A DNA stretch of 64,000 nucleotides from Crocinitomicaceae bacterium (lineage in GTDB: Bacteria; Bacteroidota; Bacteroidia; Flavobacteriales_D; Crocinitomicaceae). Shown piece by piece: positions 51,423-59,594 of this stretch. The position numbers and the translations under genes are program-made. The DNA lies in NCBI GenBank assembly GCA_021325675.1, contig JAJTCM010000001.1:1-64000 (forward strand), in the 5' to 3' direction. Numbering within the stretch: the first letter of the stretch is position 1; every line of letters starts with the position of its first letter. Below the pieces are notes generated by a model. The model saw nothing but the letters and a program-made list of their open reading frames with translations, was not told where the DNA came from and did no database searches.

Positions 51423-52118
51423 ATGAAGAATTTAGCGGTCATAACAGCAAGAGGGGGCAGTAAGCGCATTCCGCGGAAGAATATCCGGGATTTTTGCGGC
51501 ATGCCGATCATCGCGTATCCCATCAAAGCGGCGCTGGATTCCGGTCTTTTTGACGAAGTTATGGTTTCCACGGACGACGCCGAAATTGCTGAAATCGCCC
51601 GCGAATATGGTGCAAAAGTGCCTTTTATGCGCAGCCCCGCAAATTCGGACGATTTTTCAGGAACTGCTGAAGTTTTGCTGGAGGTCCTGGCAGAATACAC
51701 CAAAGAAGGAAAACATTTCGATACGGTGTGCTGCATTTACCCGACGGCGCCTTTCGTAAACCCGGAAAAACTACAGGAAGCTTTTCGTATGCTCAGGGAA
51801 AAAAAGGCAGATGCGGTATTGCCCATTACGGCTTTCAGTTTCCCGATCTGGCGCTCGTTTAAGCTCGAAAACGACAAAGTGGCCTACAACTGGGAAGAAT
51901 TTGCCCCGAAACGCTCGCAGGATTTGCCTAAAGCCTACCACGACTGCGGGCAGTTCTATTTCCTGGACTGCGAAAAATTTATCCAATCTAGGAAAATGGT
52001 CCCGGAAAACACCTGCGGAATTGAAGTTCCAGAAACGGAAGTACAGGATATCGACGAAGAAACGGATTGGAAGATTGCCGAGCTGAAATATCTCTTATTT
52101 AAAGAAGGCGCAAAATGA
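51423..52118 (+). CDS. pseF: Pseudaminic acid cytidylyltransferase
   Basis: PseF activates pseudaminic acid with CTP to CMP-Pse, the donor for glycosyltransferases. The 231-residue protein starts NLAVITARGGSKRIPRKNI, the CMP-sugar synthetase nucleotide motif, and has MVSTDDAEIAEIAREYGAKVPFMR in pieces, CCIYPTAPF and HDCGQFYFLDCEKF. Length and motifs match PseF. It sits 2 nt after pseI and overlaps hisH-like by 4 nt. Confidence 0.93.
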   Translation: MKNLAVITARGGSKRIPRKNIRDFCGMPIIAYPIKAALDSGLFDEVMVSTDDAEIAEIAREYGAKVPFMRSPANSDDFSGTAEVLLEVLAEYTKEGKHFDTVCCIYPTAPFVNPEKLQEAFRMLREKKADAVLPITAFSFPIWRSFKLENDKVAYNWEEFAPKRSQDLPKAYHDCGQFYFLDCEKFIQSRKMVPENTCGIEVPETEVQDIDEETDWKIAELKYLLFKEGAK

Positions 52119-52723
52119 TTGGAATTATAAATTACGGGATGGGCAACATCAAATCGGTGGGAAATGCCCTGAATTTCATCGGCAGCGAATATTTCATCAT
52201 AGAAGACGAAGCCGGTTTCAAAAAAGCAGATAAATTGATCCTCCCGGGCGTTGGCGCGTTCGGAAAGGCAATGGAAAATTTATCTTCCCGGAACCTGGTA
52301 AACCCTTTGACGGAAGCCGTTCTGACGGACAAAAAACCGCTCCTGGGACTTTGCCTGGGCATGCAATTGCTTTTCGAAGACAGCTGCGAACATGGTTTTC
52401 ATAAAGGCCTCGGCTTTATAAAAGGCCACGTGCTTGCTTTGGCGGATGAGGTAAAAAATCTTCCCGTGCCGCACATGGGCTGGAACAACCTGCGTATTGC
52501 CCGCGAAAACGAAATTTTTAATCAGGAGGAAGACAACGATTTTTACTTTGTACATAGTTTTTACTGCAAATGCGACAAAGCGGAAAATGTGCTCGCCACC
52601 GTTGATTATGGCGTTTCAGCAGATGTCATGGTAAAAGAAGGAAATATCTTCGGGTGCCAGTTTCACCCCGAAAAAAGCCAGCAAAATGGCTTGGAATTAA
52701 TGCGTAACTTTTGCAGCTTATAG
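52115..52723 (+). CDS. HisH-type glutamine amidotransferase for sugar amidation
   Basis: This 202-residue class I glutaminase releases ammonia for its partner synthase. The catalytic Cys is in LLGLCLGMQLLFE and the His-Glu pair in GCQFHPEKSQ. It resembles HisH of histidine synthesis, but no other his gene is nearby; the next genes encode an AglZ/HisF2-like protein and a WbpG-like amidotransferase. In LPS loci of Pseudomonas this trio makes acetamidino groups on sugars, so it is read as the glycan paralogue (HisH2). Confidence 0.87.
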   Translation: MIGIINYGMGNIKSVGNALNFIGSEYFIIEDEAGFKKADKLILPGVGAFGKAMENLSSRNLVNPLTEAVLTDKKPLLGLCLGMQLLFEDSCEHGFHKGLGFIKGHVLALADEVKNLPVPHMGWNNLRIARENEIFNQEEDNDFYFVHSFYCKCDKAENVLATVDYGVSADVMVKEGNIFGCQFHPEKSQQNGLELMRNFCSL

Positions 52724-52726
52724 AAA

Positions 52727-53512
52727 ATGGTAAAAACCAGGTTAATTCCCGTGCTCTATATCAAAAACGGGCTCATCGTCAGGAGTGAGGATTTTTCCTA
52801 CCACCAGCTGATCGGAAATATTGTCAACGAAGCCCACCGCTACAACGAGTGGAACGTCGACGAATTGATTTACATTGACATCAGCCGTGATGAAGTATAC
52901 GACGCCAACCGCGACGATCACAAGATCAGCTCGTTCAATTCACATGAATCCATGCTTGAGGCGATTGCGGCCACCTGTTTTATGCCTTTGTGCTTTGGCG
53001 GCGGCATCCGTACGATTGAACAGATCGATTACCTGATCAAAAACGGCGCTGACAAAATCACGCTGAACACCGGCGCTTATGAAAACCCGGCGCTGATCCG
53101 TGAAGCTGCCGAAAAATATGGCTCACAGGCCGTTGTGCTTTCCATTGATTACAAAGTTATTGACGGCGTTCCCAAAGTTTTTACTAATTTTGGGACTACG
53201 AATACTGAGGTTAGCCTGTTTGACTGGATGAAGGAAGCGGAAGGCCATGGCGCCGGTGAGTTTTTCATCAATGCAATCGACAGGGACGGCAAAGCTTCCG
53301 GTTACGATATCGCGAATATCGGAAAAGCGGTTGAAAGCACGCAAATCCCGGTTGTGGCCTGCGGCGGGGCAGGGGATATGTACGATTTCCTCGACCTGGC
53401 AAGCGAAACGAAAGTTTCGGGAATCGCAGCCGGCAACTGGTTCCATTTTGTCGAACGAAGCTACCCCAGGGCGAAACAACTGTTAAAGAAAAATGGTATC
53501 AATGTCAGATAA
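52727..53512 (+). CDS. AglZ/HisF2-type acetamidino modification protein
   Basis: This 261-residue TIM-barrel protein is related to HisF: TRLIPVLYIKNGLIVRSEDF at the N-terminus, LCFGGGIRTIEQIDYLIKNGADKITLNT in pieces, VVLSIDYK, EFFINAIDRDGKASGYDI and VACGGAGD. True HisF has its first catalytic Asp in ..CLDV..; here that position reads VLYI, so histidine synthesis is unlikely. It probably carries ammonia from the HisH-type protein to the WbpG-type enzyme. It overlaps the next gene by 20 nt. Confidence 0.88.
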   Translation: MVKTRLIPVLYIKNGLIVRSEDFSYHQLIGNIVNEAHRYNEWNVDELIYIDISRDEVYDANRDDHKISSFNSHESMLEAIAATCFMPLCFGGGIRTIEQIDYLIKNGADKITLNTGAYENPALIREAAEKYGSQAVVLSIDYKVIDGVPKVFTNFGTTNTEVSLFDWMKEAEGHGAGEFFINAIDRDGKASGYDIANIGKAVESTQIPVVACGGAGDMYDFLDLASETKVSGIAAGNWFHFVERSYPRAKQLLKKNGINVR

Positions 53513-54677
53513 AAAATATTTTATTGAGCCGGAAAGGCCCCCGAAAATGATTTATTGCAGCAAATGCGTTTATCCGAAAAGCTCGGCAACACCGCTCGCC
53601 TTTGATGAAAACGGGGTTTGTTCGGGGTGCAGAACGGCAAGCCAGCGCGTGGAAGTAGATTGGGACAGGAGAAAAAAAATCTTTGAGCGCATCATTGAAG
53701 AATACCGCTCCGAAGACCAGTCCAATTACGATTGCATCATTCCCGTCAGCGGCGGAAAAGACAGCTATTACCAGATTCACCTGATAAAAAAAGTGTATGG
53801 TTTGAACCCGCTTTTGGTCACTTACCACGGAAACAATTATACGCCTACGGGCATGAAAAACCTCTACAACATGCGCGAAGCATTTGGAGTGGACCATATT
53901 TTTTTCACGCCGAGCATTGACGTCCTCAAAACGATGAACCGCATGGGAATGGTGATGATGGGCGACATGAACTGGCATGCACACGCCGGGATTTTTACCT
54001 ACCCGATCCGCGTTGCCGTTCAGCAAAAAGTTCCCCTGATGATCTGGGGTGAACACGGTTTCATGGATCTTGGCGGAATGCATTCCTACAATGATCTGGT
54101 CGAATTTACCTACCGTTACCGCCATGAGCATTGCCTGCGCGGGTACGAGTGGACCGATTTCCTTGAAAAGGCTCCGGAATATGGTGAAAAGCTCGAAAAA
54201 AACAACCTTTTCCCGTGGATGTACCCTTCAGACGAAGAAATCGAAAATGTGGGCGTGCGCGGGATTTACATTTCCAATTATTTTAAATGGGAAGCCAACG
54301 AACACGGTGAGCTGATGAAAGAATTATACGGTTTCCTGGAAGCAGAAGAACCGTTTGAGCGCACTTACCGCACGATGTCGAACCTCGATGATATGCACGA
54401 AAATGGCATTCATGATTATATGAAATACATCAAGTTCGGTTACGGCCGGGCGACAGACCACGTGTGCAAGGATATCCGCGCAGGGCAGATGAGCCGCGAG
54501 GAAGGTGTGAAAATTGTTGAGAAGATGGACCCTGTTAAATCTAAAGATTTGTACCGCTGGCTGGATTATGTCGGTTGGACGGAAGCCCGGTTCGATGAAG
54601 TAGCCGACCGTTTCCGCGACCCGCGCGTGTGGTGGAAAGACCAGCAGGGCAACTGGAAGAAAGACAATCTAATTTAA
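53493..54677 (+). CDS. WbpG/PseA-type N-acetyl sugar amidotransferase
   Basis: This 394-residue PP-loop ATPase uses ATP and ammonia to turn an N-acetyl group into an acetamidino group. A zinc ribbon is seen at the start (YCSKCVYPKS..CSGCR) and the PP-loop is IIPVSGGKDSYYQI. WGEHGFMDLGG and the region around RGYEWTDFLE match WbpG-like proteins. In Campylobacter the related PseA acts on pseudaminic acid, so the likely product here is an acetamidino derivative of Pse (such as Pse5Ac7Am). Starts at 53493 or 53502 (MSDKK) are both possible. Confidence 0.9.
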   Translation: MVSMSDKKYFIEPERPPKMIYCSKCVYPKSSATPLAFDENGVCSGCRTASQRVEVDWDRRKKIFERIIEEYRSEDQSNYDCIIPVSGGKDSYYQIHLIKKVYGLNPLLVTYHGNNYTPTGMKNLYNMREAFGVDHIFFTPSIDVLKTMNRMGMVMMGDMNWHAHAGIFTYPIRVAVQQKVPLMIWGEHGFMDLGGMHSYNDLVEFTYRYRHEHCLRGYEWTDFLEKAPEYGEKLEKNNLFPWMYPSDEEIENVGVRGIYISNYFKWEANEHGELMKELYGFLEAEEPFERTYRTMSNLDDMHENGIHDYMKYIKFGYGRATDHVCKDIRAGQMSREEGVKIVEKMDPVKSKDLYRWLDYVGWTEARFDEVADRFRDPRVWWKDQQGNWKKDNLI

Positions 54678-54682
54678 GAGCT

Positions 54683-56014
54683 TTGAATGGTTTAAAAGCT
54701 AAGCTTACTTCTTATCTGTTTACCAAAGAAAACAAACATTCCCTTGTTTATTTTTTCAGCGCGGTTTTCGGGGCGATCCTCGGTTTCCTCACGCTGCCGT
54801 ATTTTGCGAATGCTTTGTCCAAGGATGATATCGCGATTTATGGCTTTGCAGCTGCGTTGAATACTTTTTTTATCCCGGTTTTTTTCCTTTCGTTTGAAAC
54901 GTATTTCATCAAGCGGTTTTACGAAACGGAAGGGGAAGACGGCGTCAAAAAGCTCGTCAGCACGACAGTTCTCTTCGTGTTCGGCTGGTCGGCGCTGATT
55001 ATTTTATTGATGACTTTCCTGGGGCCGCTTTTGTTTCATTACGCTCAAATTGAAATTCCTTTTTCGCCTTACGTAACAACGATTTGCCTGGGAAACATCT
55101 TCTTTTCGTTTTTTTCCTACCATTTGCTGATGCTCCGGATCAGGCAGCAAGTCTGGAAATATTTCTTCTTATCCTTGCTGCAAAACGTCCTGATTACAGG
55201 TTTGTCGATTGCCCTGGTGTATTTTGTTTATACCAATGCTTTTGGCCGGATTTTGGGAATGTCCGCCGCAACCCTGATAATTGGCGTAATAAGCCTGGTT
55301 TTACTCCGCAGGCAGCTGTCTTTTAAATACATTGACACCAGAATTATCCGCGAAGGCGTCCGCTTTTCGGTCCCGCTGGTGATGTACGTATTGATTAACA
55401 TGATCTTTGACATCACGGACCGTTTTGTGATTGAAAAATACTACGATTTATCTTCCCTGGCGAATTACAACATTGCTTTCCAGTATGCTTCCATCAGTAT
55501 CCTGGTTTCAATTTCCCTGTTCAAATCATACGAAACGGAGCTGTTTAACCTGCTGGCCGCCAAAAAGGTAAAGGAAGTTGTGAAGAAAATGAAAGCGCTC
55601 AATCTCATCAATTTCGGAATTTGCTCCATCATGATGCTGTGTGCGGATTTTTTGATCACTTTTTTGACCAACGACAGTTATGCCGGTGCGGAAATCATTG
55701 CTAAACTGCTGCTGCTGGCTTTTTTCCTGAGATCGGTTTACCTGAACTGCAACACGATCCTTTCGGCCCACAATAAAAATAACCTTTTGATGGTTTTGTC
55801 GTTTTTTGGTTTACTTTTCAGCCTGACGGTTTTTTACTTTATCGGGTCAAGCCTGGGAGTGGAATCCATAATCTGGGTGAAAATTATTGTATACGGAATG
55901 CTCGTGATCGGAACAACGGTTTCGATGATCCTCAAAAAAAGGGAATTTGCGAATTACTTGTACAATTCGGTTATTTATAGTTTAATTTTAATACTTTTGA
56001 TCTTCATTTCATAA
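54683..56014 (+). CDS. Wzx-type polysaccharide flippase
   Basis: This 443-residue MATE/MVF-superfamily protein has about twelve to fourteen hydrophobic segments (first LVYFFSAVFGAILGFLTL, last LYNSVIYSLILILLIFIS). It should flip lipid-linked glycan repeat units across the inner membrane. The start is unclear: the frame is open upstream into the preceding gene (GTG 54629), but TTG 54683, just after that gene's stop, fits the usual start ahead of KLTSYLFTKENKHS. Confidence 0.83.
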   Translation: MNGLKAKLTSYLFTKENKHSLVYFFSAVFGAILGFLTLPYFANALSKDDIAIYGFAAALNTFFIPVFFLSFETYFIKRFYETEGEDGVKKLVSTTVLFVFGWSALIILLMTFLGPLLFHYAQIEIPFSPYVTTICLGNIFFSFFSYHLLMLRIRQQVWKYFFLSLLQNVLITGLSIALVYFVYTNAFGRILGMSAATLIIGVISLVLLRRQLSFKYIDTRIIREGVRFSVPLVMYVLINMIFDITDRFVIEKYYDLSSLANYNIAFQYASISILVSISLFKSYETELFNLLAAKKVKEVVKKMKALNLINFGICSIMMLCADFLITFLTNDSYAGAEIIAKLLLLAFFLRSVYLNCNTILSAHNKNNLLMVLSFFGLLFSLTVFYFIGSSLGVESIIWVKIIVYGMLVIGTTVSMILKKREFANYLYNSVIYSLILILLIFIS

Positions 56015-56025
56015 GTATTGCCGCG

Positions 56026-57384
56026 TTGGAAAACCAGTATAAAAACATTGTCGACCGCTTTTTTGAGCTTGAATCCCGGGAGGGATTTTTCCATTTAAAG
56101 AGCAAGGACGGACTGCTGTTCTGGGACTTGGTGCGCTATGATATTTTATCCCATATCCTCGAAAAGAAAGGCATTTTGCCACCGGGATCAGCCGCTTTGC
56201 AGTCACCGGTTTCTGCGAAACAACGTTTAATGGGTTTCTGTAAAGTGCTGCCTTTCTGGCTCTATCAGAAAATAGCGCGTATCGGGAAGAACGGCCGGAA
56301 AGATAACCTGCTCCAGCTTATTTCCCGCAACAAGGCAGAAGACCGTTTCGTGGACCTGATCATGAATGACATCGTCCGGGAATACAGCGGTGACAGTTGT
56401 TTTATCCTCGAATATTATTCTGCTTTCCGTTCGGAAGTTCTGAAATCGGCCCGCCGGAAAATGTTCGTTTTGGATATTGAGCTCGGGAAAACGATCCGGA
56501 AACCCGGAAATGAGCATTTCGCGAACATAAACGAAATCCTGGCCCGTGAATTTGGGTTTGACTGCGATTACAGCAATCACATCAACCTGCATATCAGGAA
56601 TTATCACATAGAATACCGTTTTTACCGGAAATTACTGAGGCGCATCCAGCCTAAACGGGTTTTTTATCAGTCCCTTCCGAAAAGCCTCATTGCCGCTGCC
56701 CGGGAATTGAATATTCCTTCTTTTGATGTGCAGCACGGGCATTTCAACGCATTCGATCCGCTTTATTCCTATCCGCAAAACACTGAGCTGGGACATCTTA
56801 AAACGGTAACGGACAATTTCCTGGCTTCCGGAGAATACTGGAAACAGTTTCAGCCGGATTTTGTGAAAGTTGTCAATCTGGGGAGCAGCTATTTTTACAT
56901 GGATGAATCCGGGAAAAAGAAAAACGCCGGTAAAAATGTGCTTTTCGTTTCAAACGCTTTCATCCACGATTACATGATCAGCGCCCTGGATCGGCTGTGC
57001 ACACAGCATCCCGGCATTGATTTTTGCTATAAGATGCACTCCAACCAGGTGGGACAATTTGACGATACGGTGAAGCGTTTTAGTGAAAAGAGCAACATTT
57101 CTGTCCGGATATTCAATAACATTGAAGAGAATTTATACGAAGCGGATTACGTTGTTTTGATCCAGTCTACGGTTGCGTACCAGGCGTTGCAGATCGGCTG
57201 CCGGGTAGTGGTGCTGAAAAAGTTCTTCTACGAAGCCTCGCTTGATTTATACGGTTTGGAAGGTGTTGACTTCGTGGGGGAAATCGATGAATTAGACCGT
57301 ATCTTGCAAACTGATTTGGCCGTTCCGGATGAGAAGCCGCAGTTTTTTGAGAAGTTCAAGCCGGAAGAGTTGCATAAACTTTAA
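56026..57384 (+). CDS. Glycosyltransferase-like protein with QHGH motif, possible pseudaminyl transferase
   Basis: This 452-residue protein starts at TTG 56026, 11 nt after the flippase stop. The N-terminal half is not recognised. The C-terminal half looks like a GT-B fold: VFYQSLPKSLIAAARELNIPS, then DVQHGHFNAFDP, NFLASGEYWKQF, KNVLFVSNAF and YEADYVVLIQSTVAYQALQIGC (in pieces), as in capsule and sialyl/polysialyl-type transferases, which use a QHG motif. Sitting at the end of the CMP-Pse operon, it may attach pseudaminic acid. This remains an inference. Confidence 0.6.
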   Translation: MENQYKNIVDRFFELESREGFFHLKSKDGLLFWDLVRYDILSHILEKKGILPPGSAALQSPVSAKQRLMGFCKVLPFWLYQKIARIGKNGRKDNLLQLISRNKAEDRFVDLIMNDIVREYSGDSCFILEYYSAFRSEVLKSARRKMFVLDIELGKTIRKPGNEHFANINEILAREFGFDCDYSNHINLHIRNYHIEYRFYRKLLRRIQPKRVFYQSLPKSLIAAARELNIPSFDVQHGHFNAFDPLYSYPQNTELGHLKTVTDNFLASGEYWKQFQPDFVKVVNLGSSYFYMDESGKKKNAGKNVLFVSNAFIHDYMISALDRLCTQHPGIDFCYKMHSNQVGQFDDTVKRFSEKSNISVRIFNNIEENLYEADYVVLIQSTVAYQALQIGCRVVVLKKFFYEASLDLYGLEGVDFVGEIDELDRILQTDLAVPDEKPQFFEKFKPEELHKL

Positions 57385-57404
57385 CCACGTAGACCTATGC
57401 GCTT
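57383..57404. repeat. Short solo arm of the ACCACATAGG class
   Basis: AACCACGTAGACCTATGCGC overlaps the stop codon end of one gene and lies next to the convergent glycosyltransferase stop. No facing arm is seen. Confidence 0.4.
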
Positions 57405-58413
57405 AAATCAACCCTATCTCCTTGATCGTGGCGATCAGCTCATCCGTGCGGTGCTTCCAGGTGTGGTTTTGAAGCGCAATTTCATAAGCATTTTTCCGGA
57501 TGGTTTCCAAAGCGCTGTCGTTTTTGACATAGAACAGCAATTTTTCCTGGAATTCCTCAACGCTGCTGTAAAACAGGCAGTGAACGCCATCCGTAAAAAA
57601 ATCCCGGGCTACTTTCTGCGAATCGATCAGCTGGGCATTTCCGCTTCCCATAATCTCAAAAGAGCGCACGTTCAGTCCTTCGATGGATTGCTTATGGTGG
57701 ATATTGATGTTGATTTTACTCCGGTTGAAAAGCGCATTGGTCTCGTCAATGGAAATTTGCTGCTGCGAGTTCCTGGCTTTGATTTCTTCTGAATCCGAAC
57801 GTTTGAAATCGCCGATAATCAGCCCGTTCAGGGAATTTCCCGCCACGGATTTCAACAGCTCATTGCGATTTTCGTAGAAGCTGCCAATAAAACTGTAGTC
57901 AATGTCTTTTTCAGTTTGGAGGGGAAAAAAACGCTTCGGGTTAAAACCCAGGTGGAGAACATGCGCATCCAGTCCCAGTTCTTGCTTTACGTAAGGAATA
58001 TCAGTCGGCTCGAAGAGGAAAACAGAATCAAAAAACCGGAATTTATGCTGTAAATGCGGGTAAAACTTCACGCCGTCCATGAACCAGAGCGCTTTCGGGA
58101 TACTGATTTCCTGCAGCCATTCCGGGTCGAGGGTTTTAGCGCCGATGACAAGCAAAAGATCGTATTTACTGCGTTTGAGCTCCGCTTTCAGGGCTTTGTT
58201 GTAGTTTGCAACCGAGAGATTTTTGAAGTATTGAACCTTCATTTTATCCGGCAAAATCCCGAAACGGATCTTTTTACCCAAATCTGCCAGGCGGTTGAAA
58301 GGCCCGTGGATGTTATTGAAGATTGCTTTGACTTCGTGTCCGCTGGCCGCAAGCGCTTCTACCAGGTCGTGATCGTAGCCGTGAAACGTATTGCCGCTGA
58401 GTAAAATTCTCAT
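57403..58413 (-). CDS. Glycosyltransferase, CgeB/DUF3880-like
   Basis: This 336-residue GT-B protein begins MRILLSGNTFHGYDHDLVEAL. The middle has VIGAKTLDPEWLQEISIPKALWFMD and FLFEPTDIPYVKQELG; the C-terminal half has YSFIGSFYENRNELLK and INIHHKQSIEGLNVRSFEIMGSGN (in pieces), which match the CgeB family donor-binding region. Acceptor and donor sugars are unknown. It overlaps the epimerase gene by 4 nt (ATGA), so the two form one operon. Confidence 0.83.
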   Translation of the reverse strand: MRILLSGNTFHGYDHDLVEALAASGHEVKAIFNNIHGPFNRLADLGKKIRFGILPDKMKVQYFKNLSVANYNKALKAELKRSKYDLLLVIGAKTLDPEWLQEISIPKALWFMDGVKFYPHLQHKFRFFDSVFLFEPTDIPYVKQELGLDAHVLHLGFNPKRFFPLQTEKDIDYSFIGSFYENRNELLKSVAGNSLNGLIIGDFKRSDSEEIKARNSQQQISIDETNALFNRSKININIHHKQSIEGLNVRSFEIMGSGNAQLIDSQKVARDFFTDGVHCLFYSSVEEFQEKLLFYVKNDSALETIRKNAYEIALQNHTWKHRTDELIATIKEIGLI

Positions 58414-59543
58414 TTAAACAGGCCTTTTTTGTTCATTTCAGCCAGCGAGCGTTCGTAGCCGTTGTCTTTTTCAATTTCCTGGCTTTTCACCCATTCGGAA
58501 AACAAAGCTACGCCTTCTGAAAAGCTGACTTTGGTTTCAAAGCCGATGCGCTCTTTGATTTTGTGCATATCTGCAAAATTATGGCGGATGTCACCGATCC
58601 GGAAATTGCCCGAAATCGTGATAGAAGATTCAGAGCCGTAAATTGCTTTCAATTTATTCGCCACTTCGATCACAGTAGTAGCCTGGCCGGTTCCCACGTT
58701 GAAATAATCGTTTTGTACTTTTTCGCTTTCAATGCAGGCGATTGTTGCGTCTACCACGTCAGTGATGTAAACAAAATCCCGTGTCATTTGGCCGTCTTCA
58801 AAAATATTGACCGCCTGGTTGTTTAAAAACAGCGTGGAGAAAATCGATAAAATTCCCGTGTACGGATTTTTCAGGGACTGGCCCGGGCCGTAAACATTCT
58901 GGTAACGAAGCGCCGCCGCTGCAATTCCTAAGGATTTACAAACGGAAAGGATCATGTCTTCCTGGTTTTGCTTCGTGATCCCGTAAACGGAGCTCGGGTG
59001 GATTTTCGACTCTTCATCCGTGGCCGCAACCTGGAGCTTTTCACCGCTTGCCGGGTTGATCACATCAAAAATTCCTTGCTGCATAGCTTCGGCATTTCTC
59101 GAACCGGGATAATGTACTTTTCCTGCCCGATCGAGGTATTTTCCTTCACCGTAAATTGCCCGCGAAGAAGCAACAAGCACCTTTTTGACAGCGTGTTTTT
59201 CGTTTGCCAAAAGGTCGAGCAAAAGGGCAGTTCCCGTTACATTGGTTTGTACATATTCATTGATCTTGTACATGGATTGACCGGTTCCGGTTTCGGCAGC
59301 ATAATGCACAATAATATCCTGTCCTTCAATGGCTTGTTTCCAGTCGCTGATATTTCTGACGTCGCCATGAATAAAGCGGCATTTATCTTTAATTTTCAAA
59401 AACAAAAATGATTCTTCCGGCATTTCACCATGGATTTGTGCAGATAAATTATCCAGTACAGTCACCGTATGACCTTTTTCCAGTAATTTCAGGGCTAATT
59501 CCCCTCCGATAAATCCTGCGCCTCCTGAAATAAGAATATTCAT
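58410..59543 (-). CDS. NAD-dependent sugar epimerase/dehydratase (SDR, dTDP-rhamnose 4-epimerase-like)
   Basis: This 377-residue extended SDR protein shows NILISGGAGFIGGELALKLL, HYAAETGTGQSMY, SSRAIYGEGKY and the catalytic HPSSVYGITKQNQE (Tyr and Lys). A 50-residue insertion around GKVHYPGSRNAEAMQ..EKLQVAATDE is typical of WbiB-like/rhamnose 4-epimerase relatives. It likely makes an NDP-sugar for this glycan. A -7 box lies upstream at 59557-59564. Confidence 0.85.
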   Translation of the reverse strand: MNILISGGAGFIGGELALKLLEKGHTVTVLDNLSAQIHGEMPEESFLFLKIKDKCRFIHGDVRNISDWKQAIEGQDIIVHYAAETGTGQSMYKINEYVQTNVTGTALLLDLLANEKHAVKKVLVASSRAIYGEGKYLDRAGKVHYPGSRNAEAMQQGIFDVINPASGEKLQVAATDEESKIHPSSVYGITKQNQEDMILSVCKSLGIAAAALRYQNVYGPGQSLKNPYTGILSIFSTLFLNNQAVNIFEDGQMTRDFVYITDVVDATIACIESEKVQNDYFNVGTGQATTVIEVANKLKAIYGSESSITISGNFRIGDIRHNFADMHKIKERIGFETKVSFSEGVALFSEWVKSQEIEKDNGYERSLAEMNKKGLFK

Positions 59544-59556
59544 GTGTTTTTTTAGA

Positions 59557-59564
59557 CAAAAATA
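59557..59564 (-). promoter_or_regulatory. -7 box for the epimerase-glycosyltransferase operon
   Basis: The minus strand reads TATTTTTG, 13 nt before the ATG. It lies back to back with the plus-strand box at 59569-59576, forming a divergent promoter. Confidence 0.5.
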
Positions 59565-59568
59565 GAAT

Positions 59569-59576
59569 TATATTTG
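59569..59576 (+). promoter_or_regulatory. -7 box for the PhyH gene
   Basis: TATATTTG matches TAnnTTTG, 18 nt before ATG 59595. It overlaps a TTG in the same frame, which argues that this TTG is not the start. Confidence 0.5.
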
Positions 59577-59594
59577 TGTTTATTAAAATTGGGC

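Noticed and set aside
52115-53512. hisH and hisF of histidine biosynthesis
   Set aside because: No other his gene is near, the HisF-like protein lacks the usual first catalytic Asp context, and a WbpG-type amidotransferase follows, so the glycan-amidation paralogues fit better.
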